Shown piece by piece: positions 43,174 to 50,634 of a stretch of DNA of 64,000 nt. This stretch comes from Chryseobacterium sp. CH25. Lineage in GTDB: Bacteria; Bacteroidota; Bacteroidia; Flavobacteriales; Weeksellaceae. A program made the translations under genes and the position numbers. Under the pieces are notes generated by a model. That model saw nothing but the letters and a program-made list of their open reading frames with translations. It did no database searches and was not told the origin of the DNA. Within the stretch, counting starts at the first letter, position 1. Every line of letters starts with the position of its first letter. Where the stretch lies: assembly GCF_004119455.1 (NCBI RefSeq), contig NZ_NRQT01000008.1, forward strand, positions 1 to 64,000, read 5' to 3'.

Positions 43174-43635
43174 ATGAAATTAATCATTTACAGTCTGATG
43201 GCCGTACTGCTGCTATCAGGCTGTTCAATAAAAAACAACACAACAATGACCAATTTAGAAATTGTAAAAAGTACATACGAAGGAAAAACATCTGAGGAAA
43301 ACGGAAAAGCATTGGCAAGCCATGTTGCAGATGATGTTCAATGGACAGAAGCTAAAGGGTTTCCTTATGCAGGAACCTATGTAGGATTGGAAGAAATCAC
43401 CCAAAACGTGTTCAGCCGTTTAGGAAGCGAATGGATTGATTATAAGTTCACCCCGGAAAATTATGTTGCCGATGGTGATAAAGTAGTTGCTTTTGGAACA
43501 TATACGGGAACCTATAAAGTAACCATGAAGCCTTTCTCTGCACGTGTTGCTCATATCTGGCATCTGAAAGACGGTAAAATTGTGAAATTTGAACAATTCG
43601 TAGACAGCAAAACAGTTGTAGATGCGATGAAATAG
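43174..43635 (+). CDS. SnoaL/NTF2-like lipoprotein
   Basis: A 153-aa product with a lipoprotein signal (LLLSGCSIK, Cys17) followed by an NTF2-like cone domain: IVKSTYEGKTSEENGKALASHVADDVQWTEAKGFPYAGTY, EEITQNVFSRLGSEW, RVAHIWHLKDGKIVKFEQFVDSKTV (listed as separate stretches). SnoaL-like proteins are small hydrolases, isomerases or ligand binders; the specific role is unknown. Ten nt after the MBL-fold gene, so co-transcribed. Confidence 0.8.
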   Translation: MKLIIYSLMAVLLLSGCSIKNNTTMTNLEIVKSTYEGKTSEENGKALASHVADDVQWTEAKGFPYAGTYVGLEEITQNVFSRLGSEWIDYKFTPENYVADGDKVVAFGTYTGTYKVTMKPFSARVAHIWHLKDGKIVKFEQFVDSKTVVDAMK

Positions 43636-43646
43636 AATCTTAAGAT

Positions 43647-43813
43647 TTTTAACTCTAAGTTCGCAAGGTATTTTTAATAAAACTTGAAAAAATCGTTCGC
43701 AAAGGTATTTCATTTAGCTAAGGTATTCCCAGCTTCATTGCTGAGTGGAACGCCCTTGCGATCCTAAAAACATAAGGATCTAAAAAAATTTTGCGAACAT
43801 TGCGTTATAATAA
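43647..43813. repeat. CGCAAAG-type dispersed palindromic repeat, copy 2
   Basis: Shares TCGTTCGCAAAGGTATTTCA, the CTTCATTG...GAGTG centre and the end TTGCGTTATAATAA with 31871-32030. The start and end carry inverted TTCGCAA/TTGCGAA. It occupies nearly all of the gap between the SnoaL-like and DsbA-like genes. Confidence 0.65.
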
Positions 43814-43859
43814 CATACATCATTTAAGCTTAGTTATATCAACTTTTAAAAACAAAAAA

Positions 43860-44486
43860 ATGAAAATTATATATATTATGGATCCCCTTTGCGGATGGTG
43901 CTATGGGAATTCCGACAATATGTTAAAACTATACGACCACTACAAAAACGATCTGGATTTTGAAATCCTTCCCGGCGGAATGTGGACAGGTTCCAATGTT
44001 CGGAAACAATCATCACAGATGGTTAATTTCTTTATTAAACATGATGAAGCTGTAGCAGAGCGTACAGGAATAACATTTGGGGAAGGTTATTTTGAATTGC
44101 TGAAACATGAAATTGTATTGGACAGTGAAATCCCATCCAGAGCAATGGTTTCAGTAAAAACAATTGCCCCTGAGCAAGATATTCCTTTCATGGCAGCTGT
44201 TCAGAAAGCAAGATATTATTGGGGAAAAGATCTCAATCTGGAAGCCACTTACCTTGAGATTTGTAAAAACTTGGGTATTGACCAACAACAGTTCTTAGAG
44301 GTTTTTCATTCCGAAGAAATGAAGCAGACCACTTTACAAAACTTTCATGAAGCAGTACAATATGCCCAGTCTTTTCCAACGATGCTGGTTGAAAAAGATG
44401 GAAAGTATACTGTTATTGAACAGGGTTATGCTTCTTTTACAGAATTGAAAAAGCATATTGAACTCCTAAAAAATAGAGTTGGTTAA
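43860..44486 (+). CDS. DsbA family (FrnE-like) thiol oxidoreductase
   Basis: A 208-aa DSBA-like protein from the ATG at 43860 (MKIIYIMDPLCGWCYG); the longer frame to 43791 begins in a repeat. Active-site CxxC is Cys11-Gly-Trp-Cys14; later AQSFPTMLVEKDGKYTV gives the cis-Pro loop. No signal peptide is seen, so it is probably cytosolic, like FrnE-type proteins. It reads towards two cysteine-rich bacteriocin-like peptides 143 nt downstream, so a role in their disulfide state is a possibility but is not shown. Confidence 0.85.
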   Translation: MKIIYIMDPLCGWCYGNSDNMLKLYDHYKNDLDFEILPGGMWTGSNVRKQSSQMVNFFIKHDEAVAERTGITFGEGYFELLKHEIVLDSEIPSRAMVSVKTIAPEQDIPFMAAVQKARYYWGKDLNLEATYLEICKNLGIDQQQFLEVFHSEEMKQTTLQNFHEAVQYAQSFPTMLVEKDGKYTVIEQGYASFTELKKHIELLKNRVG

Positions 44487-44628
44487 CCAGGAAACTTTCG
44501 GTCAAGTTTTATTTCAGATACGTATAGAGAAAAATAAGCTTGATGACTTTCAGAGAGTATAATAAAAAAATAGAATATTTCAAGGATAATTGATATATTT
44601 AACGCTTCATAAATAAAATCAAATTACC

Positions 44629-44793
44629 ATGAAAAAAGTACTTACACAAAAGAAAGTATCAAGAGAAAATTTAAAAAAAATTCAAGGAGCGGGGCGAATG
44701 GTATGTTGTGCTTTATCCTGTGCAGATCTTACAACATGCGCTTTTTGGGAAGAGTTACCAGCAGAATGCCCAGATTTACCTTACTGTATATAA
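44629..44793 (+). CDS. Bacteriocin-like peptide 1 (GG-type leader, cysteine-rich core)
   Basis: A 54-codon ORF, below usual gene-calling limits. Leader MKKVLTQKKVSRENLKKIQG then AG, like the double-glycine-type leaders of bacteriocin-like peptides of Chryseobacterium. The core has cysteines at 26, 27, 31, 37, 47 and 53 (RMVCCALSCADLTTC... ELPAECPDLPYC). A paralogue 77 nt downstream has an almost identical leader and the same cysteine positions. No peptidase-type ABC exporter or modifying enzyme is seen in the window; a DsbA-like protein lies just upstream. Confidence 0.75.
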   Translation: MKKVLTQKKVSRENLKKIQGAGRMVCCALSCADLTTCAFWEELPAECPDLPYCI

Positions 44794-44869
44794 TCAGTGT
44801 TATTTATTTTTATAAAATATTTCAACAAAAATTGATACATTAAAAGTCTATTAATAAAATCAAATCACC

Positions 44870-45034
44870 ATGAAAAAAGTACTTACACAAAAGAAAGTAT
44901 CGAGAGAAAATTTAAAAAAAATTCAAGGAGCAGGACAAATGATATGTTGTGCAGTAGTCTGCTCAGATCCCACAGTCTGTGCCGTTTGGACACAATTACC
45001 AGCAAGGTGCCCTGAATCACCTGATTGCGCATAA
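44870..45034 (+). CDS. Bacteriocin-like peptide 2 (paralogue of peptide 1)
   Basis: A 54-codon ORF with leader MKKVLTQKKVSRENLKKIQG (identical to peptide 1) and core QMICCAVVCSDPTVC...LPARCPESPDC. Cysteines are again at 26, 27, 31, 37, 47 and 53 while other core residues differ. The shared upstream sequence AATAAAATCAAAT-ACC shows that the duplication included the 5' region. A strong hairpin terminator follows at 45054-45081. Confidence 0.75.
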   Translation: MKKVLTQKKVSRENLKKIQGAGQMICCAVVCSDPTVCAVWTQLPARCPESPDCA

Positions 45035-45053
45035 TCATCTACACCATATATAG

Positions 45054-45081
45054 AAGAAAGCTACCAAATGGTAGCTTTCTT
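45054..45081. terminator. Bidirectional terminator between bacteriocin-like genes and the Gcr gene
   Basis: Perfect 12-bp stem AAGAAAGCTACC / GGTAGCTTTCTT with AAAT loop, positioned after the plus-strand peptides and the minus-strand 679-aa gene. Confidence 0.85.
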
Positions 45082-45089
45082 ATTTACTA

Positions 45090-47129
45090 TTAATGTTCTT
45101 CTGATTTTTCCGACTTATTAGAAATCGTACTGCTCATCAGATCATCTGCTTTTTTATCCAAACCTGAACTTAGTGGCAGGAAGAATTTCAACGGATGCTT
45201 TACAAAATATCTAAAAATTTCTTTATAGATCTCACTTACCTGTCCGAAGTTCATCTTTCTGGACCTGAATGCCAGGAACATGGATAAGCTGAAGCTTACC
45301 AGGAAGTTGAAGAATCCAATTAAGAAAACCGTCACAAAGGACATCCAGAATGTATAGGAATCTACGGAGAAATCTTTTCCATAAAGTCCTAATGCAAAGT
45401 TTCCGGCAGCAAACGTAATGTGTCTGATATCAAGATCAAGTCCGAAGAACAATCCTACAGGTGCCGTTGCTCCAAGGAAAACCCCAAACCAAAAATTGGA
45501 AACAATTCCCGGCCAATTTTTAGCATAATATTTTGATAACCCTTTCGCGAATTTCTTTCCAAAAAAGCTTCTGATAGAAAGGTTTTTGGCAATTCTTTCC
45601 GGGATCTGATAGAATACGGAGTTGTTTCCGATATTTCCTGAGATAATTCCTGAAATGAAAAGGTAGAATCCAGCAATACTAGCATGTAGAATAGCTTTGG
45701 ATTTAAAAGGATCTAAATCTTTTAATAATTTATCTGATCTTTCAACAGCCAGGTTTTGTGAGAAGAATACATCTAATCCATAAATAATGGCAAGCGCTAC
45801 CGGAAATGCCAGTAAAACGTTTCCTACAAAAGCAATAAACTGGCTTCGGAAAAGCTTGGATACAAGGTGGGCAAATTCGGTATTGTTTCTTTGACTGTTT
45901 CCTTCTTCGGATAATACTTTGGTCATCGTTGCAGCAGTCATTGCCGGCTGTTTCGTGGCCAGTGTGAATCCCATCAGGTAGATCATTACAAATCCCATCG
46001 CATAGTTCATGGAGTATAAGAATGCGTGTGAAAAATCACTTCCGGGAATGTATCCGTATAGCATTTTCAGAACACATAGCGCTCCTACGATAATTCCACC
46101 ACCACTCGCCTTATAAAACATGGTCATATATTCTTTTCTTGTGGAAGTAATATAATGAGTCCCTGCTTCTGCTGTGTGATTGGTAATAAGGTGGGAAATT
46201 AATCTTGTACTGTCATTAATGAGATCAGCAATATTATTCTTGTGAGATTTATAGTTCAGAATATTAAAGATCAGCTGTTTTGATTTTACCAGAACATCTT
46301 CATCATTGTCAATAATCAAAAGCTGTACGATCTCGTAAATTCTTTCGGTCTGCTGACGAATTTTTAGCAGTGATTGGTTAATCTTCCCTGAAATTCCATA
46401 CTTCGCTGAGTTTTTAAAGGCGATGTTCACAAATTCAAGACATTGCTCGGAATAAATCTTAATCTGCTTATATCGGCTGTCTTTAGAATGCAGCTGTAAC
46501 TCCGGATCTTTAACCAAATCATCAGCTAAAGCTTCCAGTTCGTTCTGAAGAGCTAAAAAGGGATTGGAAAGATTCCTGTACTGAGGAGCCATTCTTACCA
46601 CTTCCACTTCCATCGCCATCCCTGTTACCCTCCATGAAAGAATATTCATTGAGAAGATCAGCTCCTTCTTTACATTGGGTTTAATGATAAAATCTGCAGC
46701 TCCAATGAGTGTAAGAAATTCATTCACCTCATTTTCAGGAAGGTTATGAAGATATTTCAAGTCTGTTTTAGGTCTTAGACTTACATTATCAATCATATAC
46801 CACACTGTTTTTTCGTTTTCAACAGGTGGTAAAACCTTATTCAGTATTCTTTTTTTAAGTTCTGGAAAAAAGGCGTTTTCAGAAAGAATATTGGCTTCCG
46901 TTAAGGATAGATTGAATGGTCTTCCTTTAAAAATATTATGAATGTAATACTTGAAGTTTTCCGTAAAATTCGGATTGCTTTTGAGAAAATTAAGCACATC
47001 TGTAAAGTCTGCCCTTTTTACACACTCTAACAACTCTGCAAAGGGTTCCAAAGAAAGGGTTTCGTTCTTAAAAGAAAAATATTTTTTAAGAACTGACTCA
47101 AAATTTGTGCTGGAATTAAAGAATTTCAT
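45090..47129 (-). CDS. Gcr-family 'site-specific recombinase' membrane protein
   Basis: A 679-aa protein matching the PF10136 family, historically named site-specific recombinase. The soluble helical N-terminal ~330 residues are followed by GTHYITSTRKEYMTMFYKASGGGIIVGALCVLKML and YLMGFTLATKQPAMTAATMTKVL, then about six further transmembrane helices. It lacks tyrosine or serine recombinase catalytic motifs; the membrane topology makes the recombinase name doubtful. It follows mtgA by 13 nt on the same strand, which suggests a cell-envelope role. Confidence 0.85.
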   Translation of the reverse strand: MKFFNSSTNFESVLKKYFSFKNETLSLEPFAELLECVKRADFTDVLNFLKSNPNFTENFKYYIHNIFKGRPFNLSLTEANILSENAFFPELKKRILNKVLPPVENEKTVWYMIDNVSLRPKTDLKYLHNLPENEVNEFLTLIGAADFIIKPNVKKELIFSMNILSWRVTGMAMEVEVVRMAPQYRNLSNPFLALQNELEALADDLVKDPELQLHSKDSRYKQIKIYSEQCLEFVNIAFKNSAKYGISGKINQSLLKIRQQTERIYEIVQLLIIDNDEDVLVKSKQLIFNILNYKSHKNNIADLINDSTRLISHLITNHTAEAGTHYITSTRKEYMTMFYKASGGGIIVGALCVLKMLYGYIPGSDFSHAFLYSMNYAMGFVMIYLMGFTLATKQPAMTAATMTKVLSEEGNSQRNNTEFAHLVSKLFRSQFIAFVGNVLLAFPVALAIIYGLDVFFSQNLAVERSDKLLKDLDPFKSKAILHASIAGFYLFISGIISGNIGNNSVFYQIPERIAKNLSIRSFFGKKFAKGLSKYYAKNWPGIVSNFWFGVFLGATAPVGLFFGLDLDIRHITFAAGNFALGLYGKDFSVDSYTFWMSFVTVFLIGFFNFLVSFSLSMFLAFRSRKMNFGQVSEIYKEIFRYFVKHPLKFFLPLSSGLDKKADDLMSSTISNKSEKSEEH

Positions 47130-47142
47130 TAGTACAAAGATA

Positions 47143-47787
47143 CTATTTCAAACTCACATTCCTCATCTGTCTCATGATCCAATTGTGTTTCTTTCTTAAA
47201 TAAGGAGATGGATTCTTTGGATCGTATTTCTTTGGATTCGGCAATACAGCAGCAATCCAGGCAGCATCTGATGTGCTCAGATCTTTGGATGATTTACCGA
47301 AATAATATTGTGCTGCTGCTTCTACACCAAATACTCCCTGACCCATTTCAATGGAATTCAGGTATCTTTCAAGGATAATATCTTTACTCCATACTTTTTC
47401 AATAATGAAGGTATAAACTGCTTCAAGGCCTTTTCTTACCCAGCTTCTGCCCTGCCAAAGAAAGACATTCTTAGCCGTCTGCTGGGAGATAGTACTTCCT
47501 CCTCTTATTTTTTTGCCTTTCTCGTTATACTTCATTGCTTTTTCAATAGCTGTATAATCAAAGCCGTCGTGGTCAAAGAATTTCTGGTCTTCTGAAGCAA
47601 TAACTGCTTTCTTCACATTGTTTCCCATTTCATCATAAGAAATATAGTCCCGGTGTAATTTTCCATACTCAAAAAGACCTCCTATCTGAGTAAAGGTAAT
47701 GGGTGGATTAAAAAATCTTCCCCAGATGATGAAAACTACGTTCAGAACAAGAACGATGAAAATAAACTGTTTAATTTTTTTCCACAT
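47143..47787 (-). CDS. mtgA: Monofunctional peptidoglycan glycosyltransferase
   Basis: A 214-aa GT51 enzyme from the ATG at 47785-47787 (MWKKIKQF, then a transmembrane anchor FIFIVLVLNVVFIIWGRFF). GT51 motifs in order: KKAVIASEDQKFFDHDGFD (catalytic Glu in ASEDQ), IRGGSTISQQTAKNVFLW, RKGLEAVYTFIIEKVWSKDIILERYLNSIEMG and GVEAAAQYYFGKSSKDLS. It polymerises lipid II glycan strands. Located between the periplasmic binding protein gene and the Gcr-like gene on the same strand. Confidence 0.93.
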   Translation of the reverse strand: MWKKIKQFIFIVLVLNVVFIIWGRFFNPPITFTQIGGLFEYGKLHRDYISYDEMGNNVKKAVIASEDQKFFDHDGFDYTAIEKAMKYNEKGKKIRGGSTISQQTAKNVFLWQGRSWVRKGLEAVYTFIIEKVWSKDIILERYLNSIEMGQGVFGVEAAAQYYFGKSSKDLSTSDAAWIAAVLPNPKKYDPKNPSPYLRKKHNWIMRQMRNVSLK

Positions 47788-47830
47788 AACTTTATAAAAA
47801 GGAAAGGCAAAAATAAGCAAATAGTCCGAT

Positions 47831-48877
47831 TTACTGCAATTCTTTCAGATAAGTAAGCTGATAATCCGGTAAAAGTTCAGGATGGAAGATTTTAATGTAA
47901 TCTTTAAGGATTAAATCTGCTCTTACCACACCACTTTCAAAGAAGTCGTTGGCCATTTTTCGTTCTTTTCCTGCTATTGTATACAACTTTCCTTTATTGA
48001 ATACATTCAGTTTTCCGTAAAAAGGATTTACACCCAGCATTTCTTTTTTTGAGGTATGATTTCCTACATTTACCCAATACTGAACGTCATTTGTTTTTGC
48101 ATATACTTCCTCAAAGCTCATTGTTAAAGCTTTTTCATCCTTATTATCTTTCATAATATAAGTAGCGTTAGCATCTGCAATATAATGAGCTACTGAAGTA
48201 TTTCCGCCTGGAAGATACCAGACATCACCATACATTTCATTAGCCAGTACAACAGGTTTTTCTTTTGCTGTTAAGGCCAGTTTCTTCAGGTCATTATAAT
48301 TTTTTTCAACTTCCTGGTATTTAGCTTCAGCTTCTTTTTCTTTTCCGAAAAGTTCTCCGAACAGCTTTACATACGCTGTCTTCTGTAATGGCTGTTGTTC
48401 CATATACTCATCCAGGAATATCACCTGAATCCCGTTGTTCTTCAATAACTGATAAGCATTGTCGAAACTTGCAATATAATTGGTAAAAATGGCATCTGGT
48501 TTCATGGAAATAATTTTCTCCACATCATATTTCTGATCACTTCCTACATTCTGAATTTTTCCTTCTTTAATCAGATTCTGGATCTTTTCCGAATAAATAT
48601 ACTCAGGACTTGACACCCCAATGATTAAATTTTCTGCTCCAAGCTCTGAAATATACCCCGCCATACTTGCATTAAGCAGGATGATTTTCTTGAAAGGGGT
48701 TTGATTTTGCTTGAAATTATAGGTAAAATTCCCCGATTTCAGCTCCAAACTTCCATCTTGTTCCTTGTATTGGGTGCGATTTGAGATATTTGTCCAATCT
48801 GAGGACGAAATTTTTGTTTCTCTTTTACAGGCAATTAGCGAAAATACCGTAAATAAAAGTAAAATTTTCTTTTTCAT
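47831..48877 (-). CDS. ABC transporter substrate-binding lipoprotein (BtuF/FepB-type)
   Basis: A 348-aa lipoprotein (Cys17 in SLIACKRET) of the PF01497 family: KKIILLNASMAGYISELGAENLIIGVSSPEYIYS, VEKIISMKPDAIFTNYI, NGIQVIFLDEYMEQQPLQKTAYVKLFGELFGKEKEAE. The long helix joining two alpha/beta lobes is typical for cobalamin, haem or siderophore binders. No permease or ATPase is adjacent, so its transporter is encoded elsewhere. Upstream of mtgA by 43 nt. Confidence 0.88.
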   Translation of the reverse strand: MKKKILLLFTVFSLIACKRETKISSSDWTNISNRTQYKEQDGSLELKSGNFTYNFKQNQTPFKKIILLNASMAGYISELGAENLIIGVSSPEYIYSEKIQNLIKEGKIQNVGSDQKYDVEKIISMKPDAIFTNYIASFDNAYQLLKNNGIQVIFLDEYMEQQPLQKTAYVKLFGELFGKEKEAEAKYQEVEKNYNDLKKLALTAKEKPVVLANEMYGDVWYLPGGNTSVAHYIADANATYIMKDNKDEKALTMSFEEVYAKTNDVQYWVNVGNHTSKKEMLGVNPFYGKLNVFNKGKLYTIAGKERKMANDFFESGVVRADLILKDYIKIFHPELLPDYQLTYLKELQ

Positions 48878-48901
48878 GTTTCAAAGAACGGAAAAAAGTG
48901 G

Positions 48902-48909
48902 TATATTTG
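48902..48909 (+). promoter_or_regulatory. -7 box of tRNA-Arg
   Basis: TATATTTG matches TAnnTTTG exactly, 27 nt before the tRNA. It lies just upstream of the divergent binding-protein start. A -33 TTG is not evident. Confidence 0.55.
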
Positions 48910-48936
48910 CAACCGTTAAACAACAACAAAACAAAC

Positions 48937-49010
48937 GGGCTCGTGGCGCAACTGAATAGCGCATCTGATTACGGCTCAGAAGGTTACAGGTTTGAATCCT
49001 GTCGAGCTCA
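48937..49010 (+). tRNA. tRNA-Arg (anticodon ACG)
   Basis: Folds as a standard cloverleaf: acceptor GGGCTCG pairs with CGAGCTC (one G-T), D-arm GCGC/GCGC, anticodon stem TCTGA/TCAGA with loop TTACGGC (ACG at 48971-48973, expected to become ICG), T-arm ACAGG-TTTGAAT-CCTGT. The CCA end is not encoded. A terminator follows at 49021. Confidence 0.95.
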
Positions 49011-49020
49011 CAAACAACAA

Positions 49021-49049
49021 AAAATCGTTACTTTTTAAGTAGCGATTTT
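49021..49049 (+). terminator. Terminator of tRNA-Arg
   Basis: AAAATCGTTACTT / AAGTAGCGATTTT with TTT loop (one G-T) followed by a T-tract. A near-copy lies after dapB-like gene at 58571-58600. Confidence 0.85.
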
Positions 49050-49580
49050 TTTATTATTAACCATGATAGGATTAATTTCTGCCATACTATATAGTTCTGT
49101 ACATTTTTTCGGATAAAGCGAAAATTTAGGACTAGTACAAAATCTATACTTTTTATGGAGCCAACAGGTCTTTTTTTTAATTGCAAAGAAAGATGATTCA
49201 AATGTTTTATTTTAGGGATTATTACAACAACATGATGTAAAAGGCTTTGATTGGCTTTGAATAGCCTTAGTATATAAAAGAACTTCCCAAAGAACAACCT
49301 CCTTTATCCCCCACATTTAATGTATAGCTACTATATTTCCTGAAGATTCTTATCAAGAGTCTTTGATGAAGGAAAATAATCTGGAAACAAAAATCAGAAG
49401 ATTTTGGGAATCACCGTCTGACCGTACTCGATTATTAATAGAAACACTATAGCTTAACAGATCTTTACTAAACGAAAATCTTTTAATGGAAAGCAATGAA
49501 TGAGATATTTAGATTTAAAATTTGTTAAGCTGTTGGAATGCATTAATTTTACTGGTTTAAAAAAGACTGTCAGCAACTAA
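49050..49580. other. Intergenic region with a partial copy of the 58.7-59.1 kb repeat
   Basis: About 530 bp. 49134-49217 matches the 5' part of the tandem repeats at 58640 and 58903 (AAATCTATACTTTTTATGGA, GCAAAGAAAGATGATTCAAA). A short frame at about 49327-49452 (...MKENNLETKIRRFWESPSDR...) may be a remnant or chance. Nothing else is supported. Confidence 0.5.
49134..49217 (+). repeat. Truncated copy of the CGCAAAG/165-bp repeat
   Basis: About 90% identical by eye to 58903-58998 and clearly related to 58640-58740. It stops after ATTTTAGGGA, where the full copies continue with GCTAAGAAG. Confidence 0.75.
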
Positions 49581-50276
49581 ATGACTAAAATTATATCCAC
49601 CCTTGCAGTTATACTATCCATCGGCATCACTGCGCAAGAAATATCAATAAAAGACCATAATCTCAAAACGGCTTTATTACAGCAATTCGATCAAAACCAT
49701 AACGGAAAATTGGAGCTTTCAGAAATTAACACTGTAACCGAGCTGAAACTGGACGAAAAGAATATTTCCGATCTAAGCGGTCTTGAACACTTTCAGAATG
49801 TAACAGAACTTAATCTATACAAGAATAATATTTCAGATTTCACCCTGATCAACAACCTTACAAAGCTTGAAACTCTTTATATTGGCGACAACAATAAAAT
49901 TGGAATTCTGGATTTAAGCAGTTTGGTTAATTTGAAAGATATTTACGCTTTCAGATTAGGATTAACTAAAATACATTTAAACTCACAAAATATAATGTAT
50001 ATCCATTTACAGGATAACTTATTTACCGACTTTGAGACCAGTAAATTTCCAGCACTTCACACCCTTAATCTTGACGGATGTAAATCACTTGTCAATCTAA
50101 ATCTATCAAAAAATAAAGAGCTCGTACAATTGTATCTGCTGGAAACATCCATCAAGGAACTGGATATTTCAAATAACAAAAATCTAAAAACGTTTTATAT
50201 AGAAGATTCCGTAAAACTGATTAAAGCAGCTCATCAGAAAACAACGAAGCATCCCCCTATTATGACCGTCAAATAA
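49581..50276 (+). CDS. Secreted leucine-rich-repeat protein with EF-hand-like loop
   Basis: A 231-aa product with a signal peptide (MTKIISTLAVILSIGITAQ). After a helix comes an EF-hand/dockerin-like loop DQNHNGKLELSE (about 37-48), then LRRs such as LSGLEHFQNVTELNLYKNNI and FTLINNLTKLETLYIGDNN of the internalin/plant-like 20-22-residue type to about residue 215. No T9SS sorting domain is present. Similar proteins usually bind proteins or glycans; no specific ligand can be given. It stands alone. Confidence 0.75.
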   Translation: MTKIISTLAVILSIGITAQEISIKDHNLKTALLQQFDQNHNGKLELSEINTVTELKLDEKNISDLSGLEHFQNVTELNLYKNNISDFTLINNLTKLETLYIGDNNKIGILDLSSLVNLKDIYAFRLGLTKIHLNSQNIMYIHLQDNLFTDFETSKFPALHTLNLDGCKSLVNLNLSKNKELVQLYLLETSIKELDISNNKNLKTFYIEDSVKLIKAAHQKTTKHPPIMTVK

Positions 50277-50569
50277 TTTTGGTCTAAATAACAATTAATC
50301 AGCCATCCCATATAAATCTTATTTCAGGTTCCATACATCAATCGATTCCAACATCCAAATTGAAAATCATTATCTTAATACAATTTCTAAACAATATCAG
50401 GCAAAAACACTTTTTCAATCAGCCACTATCAAGAGTTAAAATTTGCTAAGTATTCAGTTCTAATTTTTTATAAAACAAAGTAATAAATGTCATATTAGGT
50501 TTTATCGAAGTAGCAGCAATACATCGATAAAACCTAATTGTTAATTCTGATTTAAAAAATCTTCATTAA
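50277..50569. other. Intergenic region with a 14-bp inverted repeat
   Basis: AT-rich with no ORF. TTAGGTTTTATCGA at 50495-50508 is perfectly inverted at 50524-50537, separated by 15 bp. No U-tract follows, so terminator function for the LRR gene is uncertain. Confidence 0.5.
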
Positions 50570-50592
50570 AAACCCGCTTTTAAAGCGGGTTT
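50570..50592 (-). terminator. Terminator of the aspartate kinase gene
   Basis: AAACCCGCTTT and AAAGCGGGTTT around a single-T/AA centre, 43 nt beyond the stop on the minus strand. Confidence 0.8.
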
Positions 50593-50634
50593 CTCTATAA
50601 CTATCTTTTACATTCTTAATTACCTATAGATTTT

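Noticed and set aside
45090..47129. Literal reading of the 679-aa gene as a site-specific recombinase
   Set aside because: It has no tyrosine or serine recombinase catalytic motifs and has several membrane helices; the family name is historical. It is not evidence of a mobile element.
49327..49452. Short frame ...MKENNLETKIRRFWESPSDR... after the tRNA-Arg region
   Set aside because: Only about 28 codons from its ATG, no promoter, no paralogue and no recognised family; it may be a gene remnant but cannot be supported.
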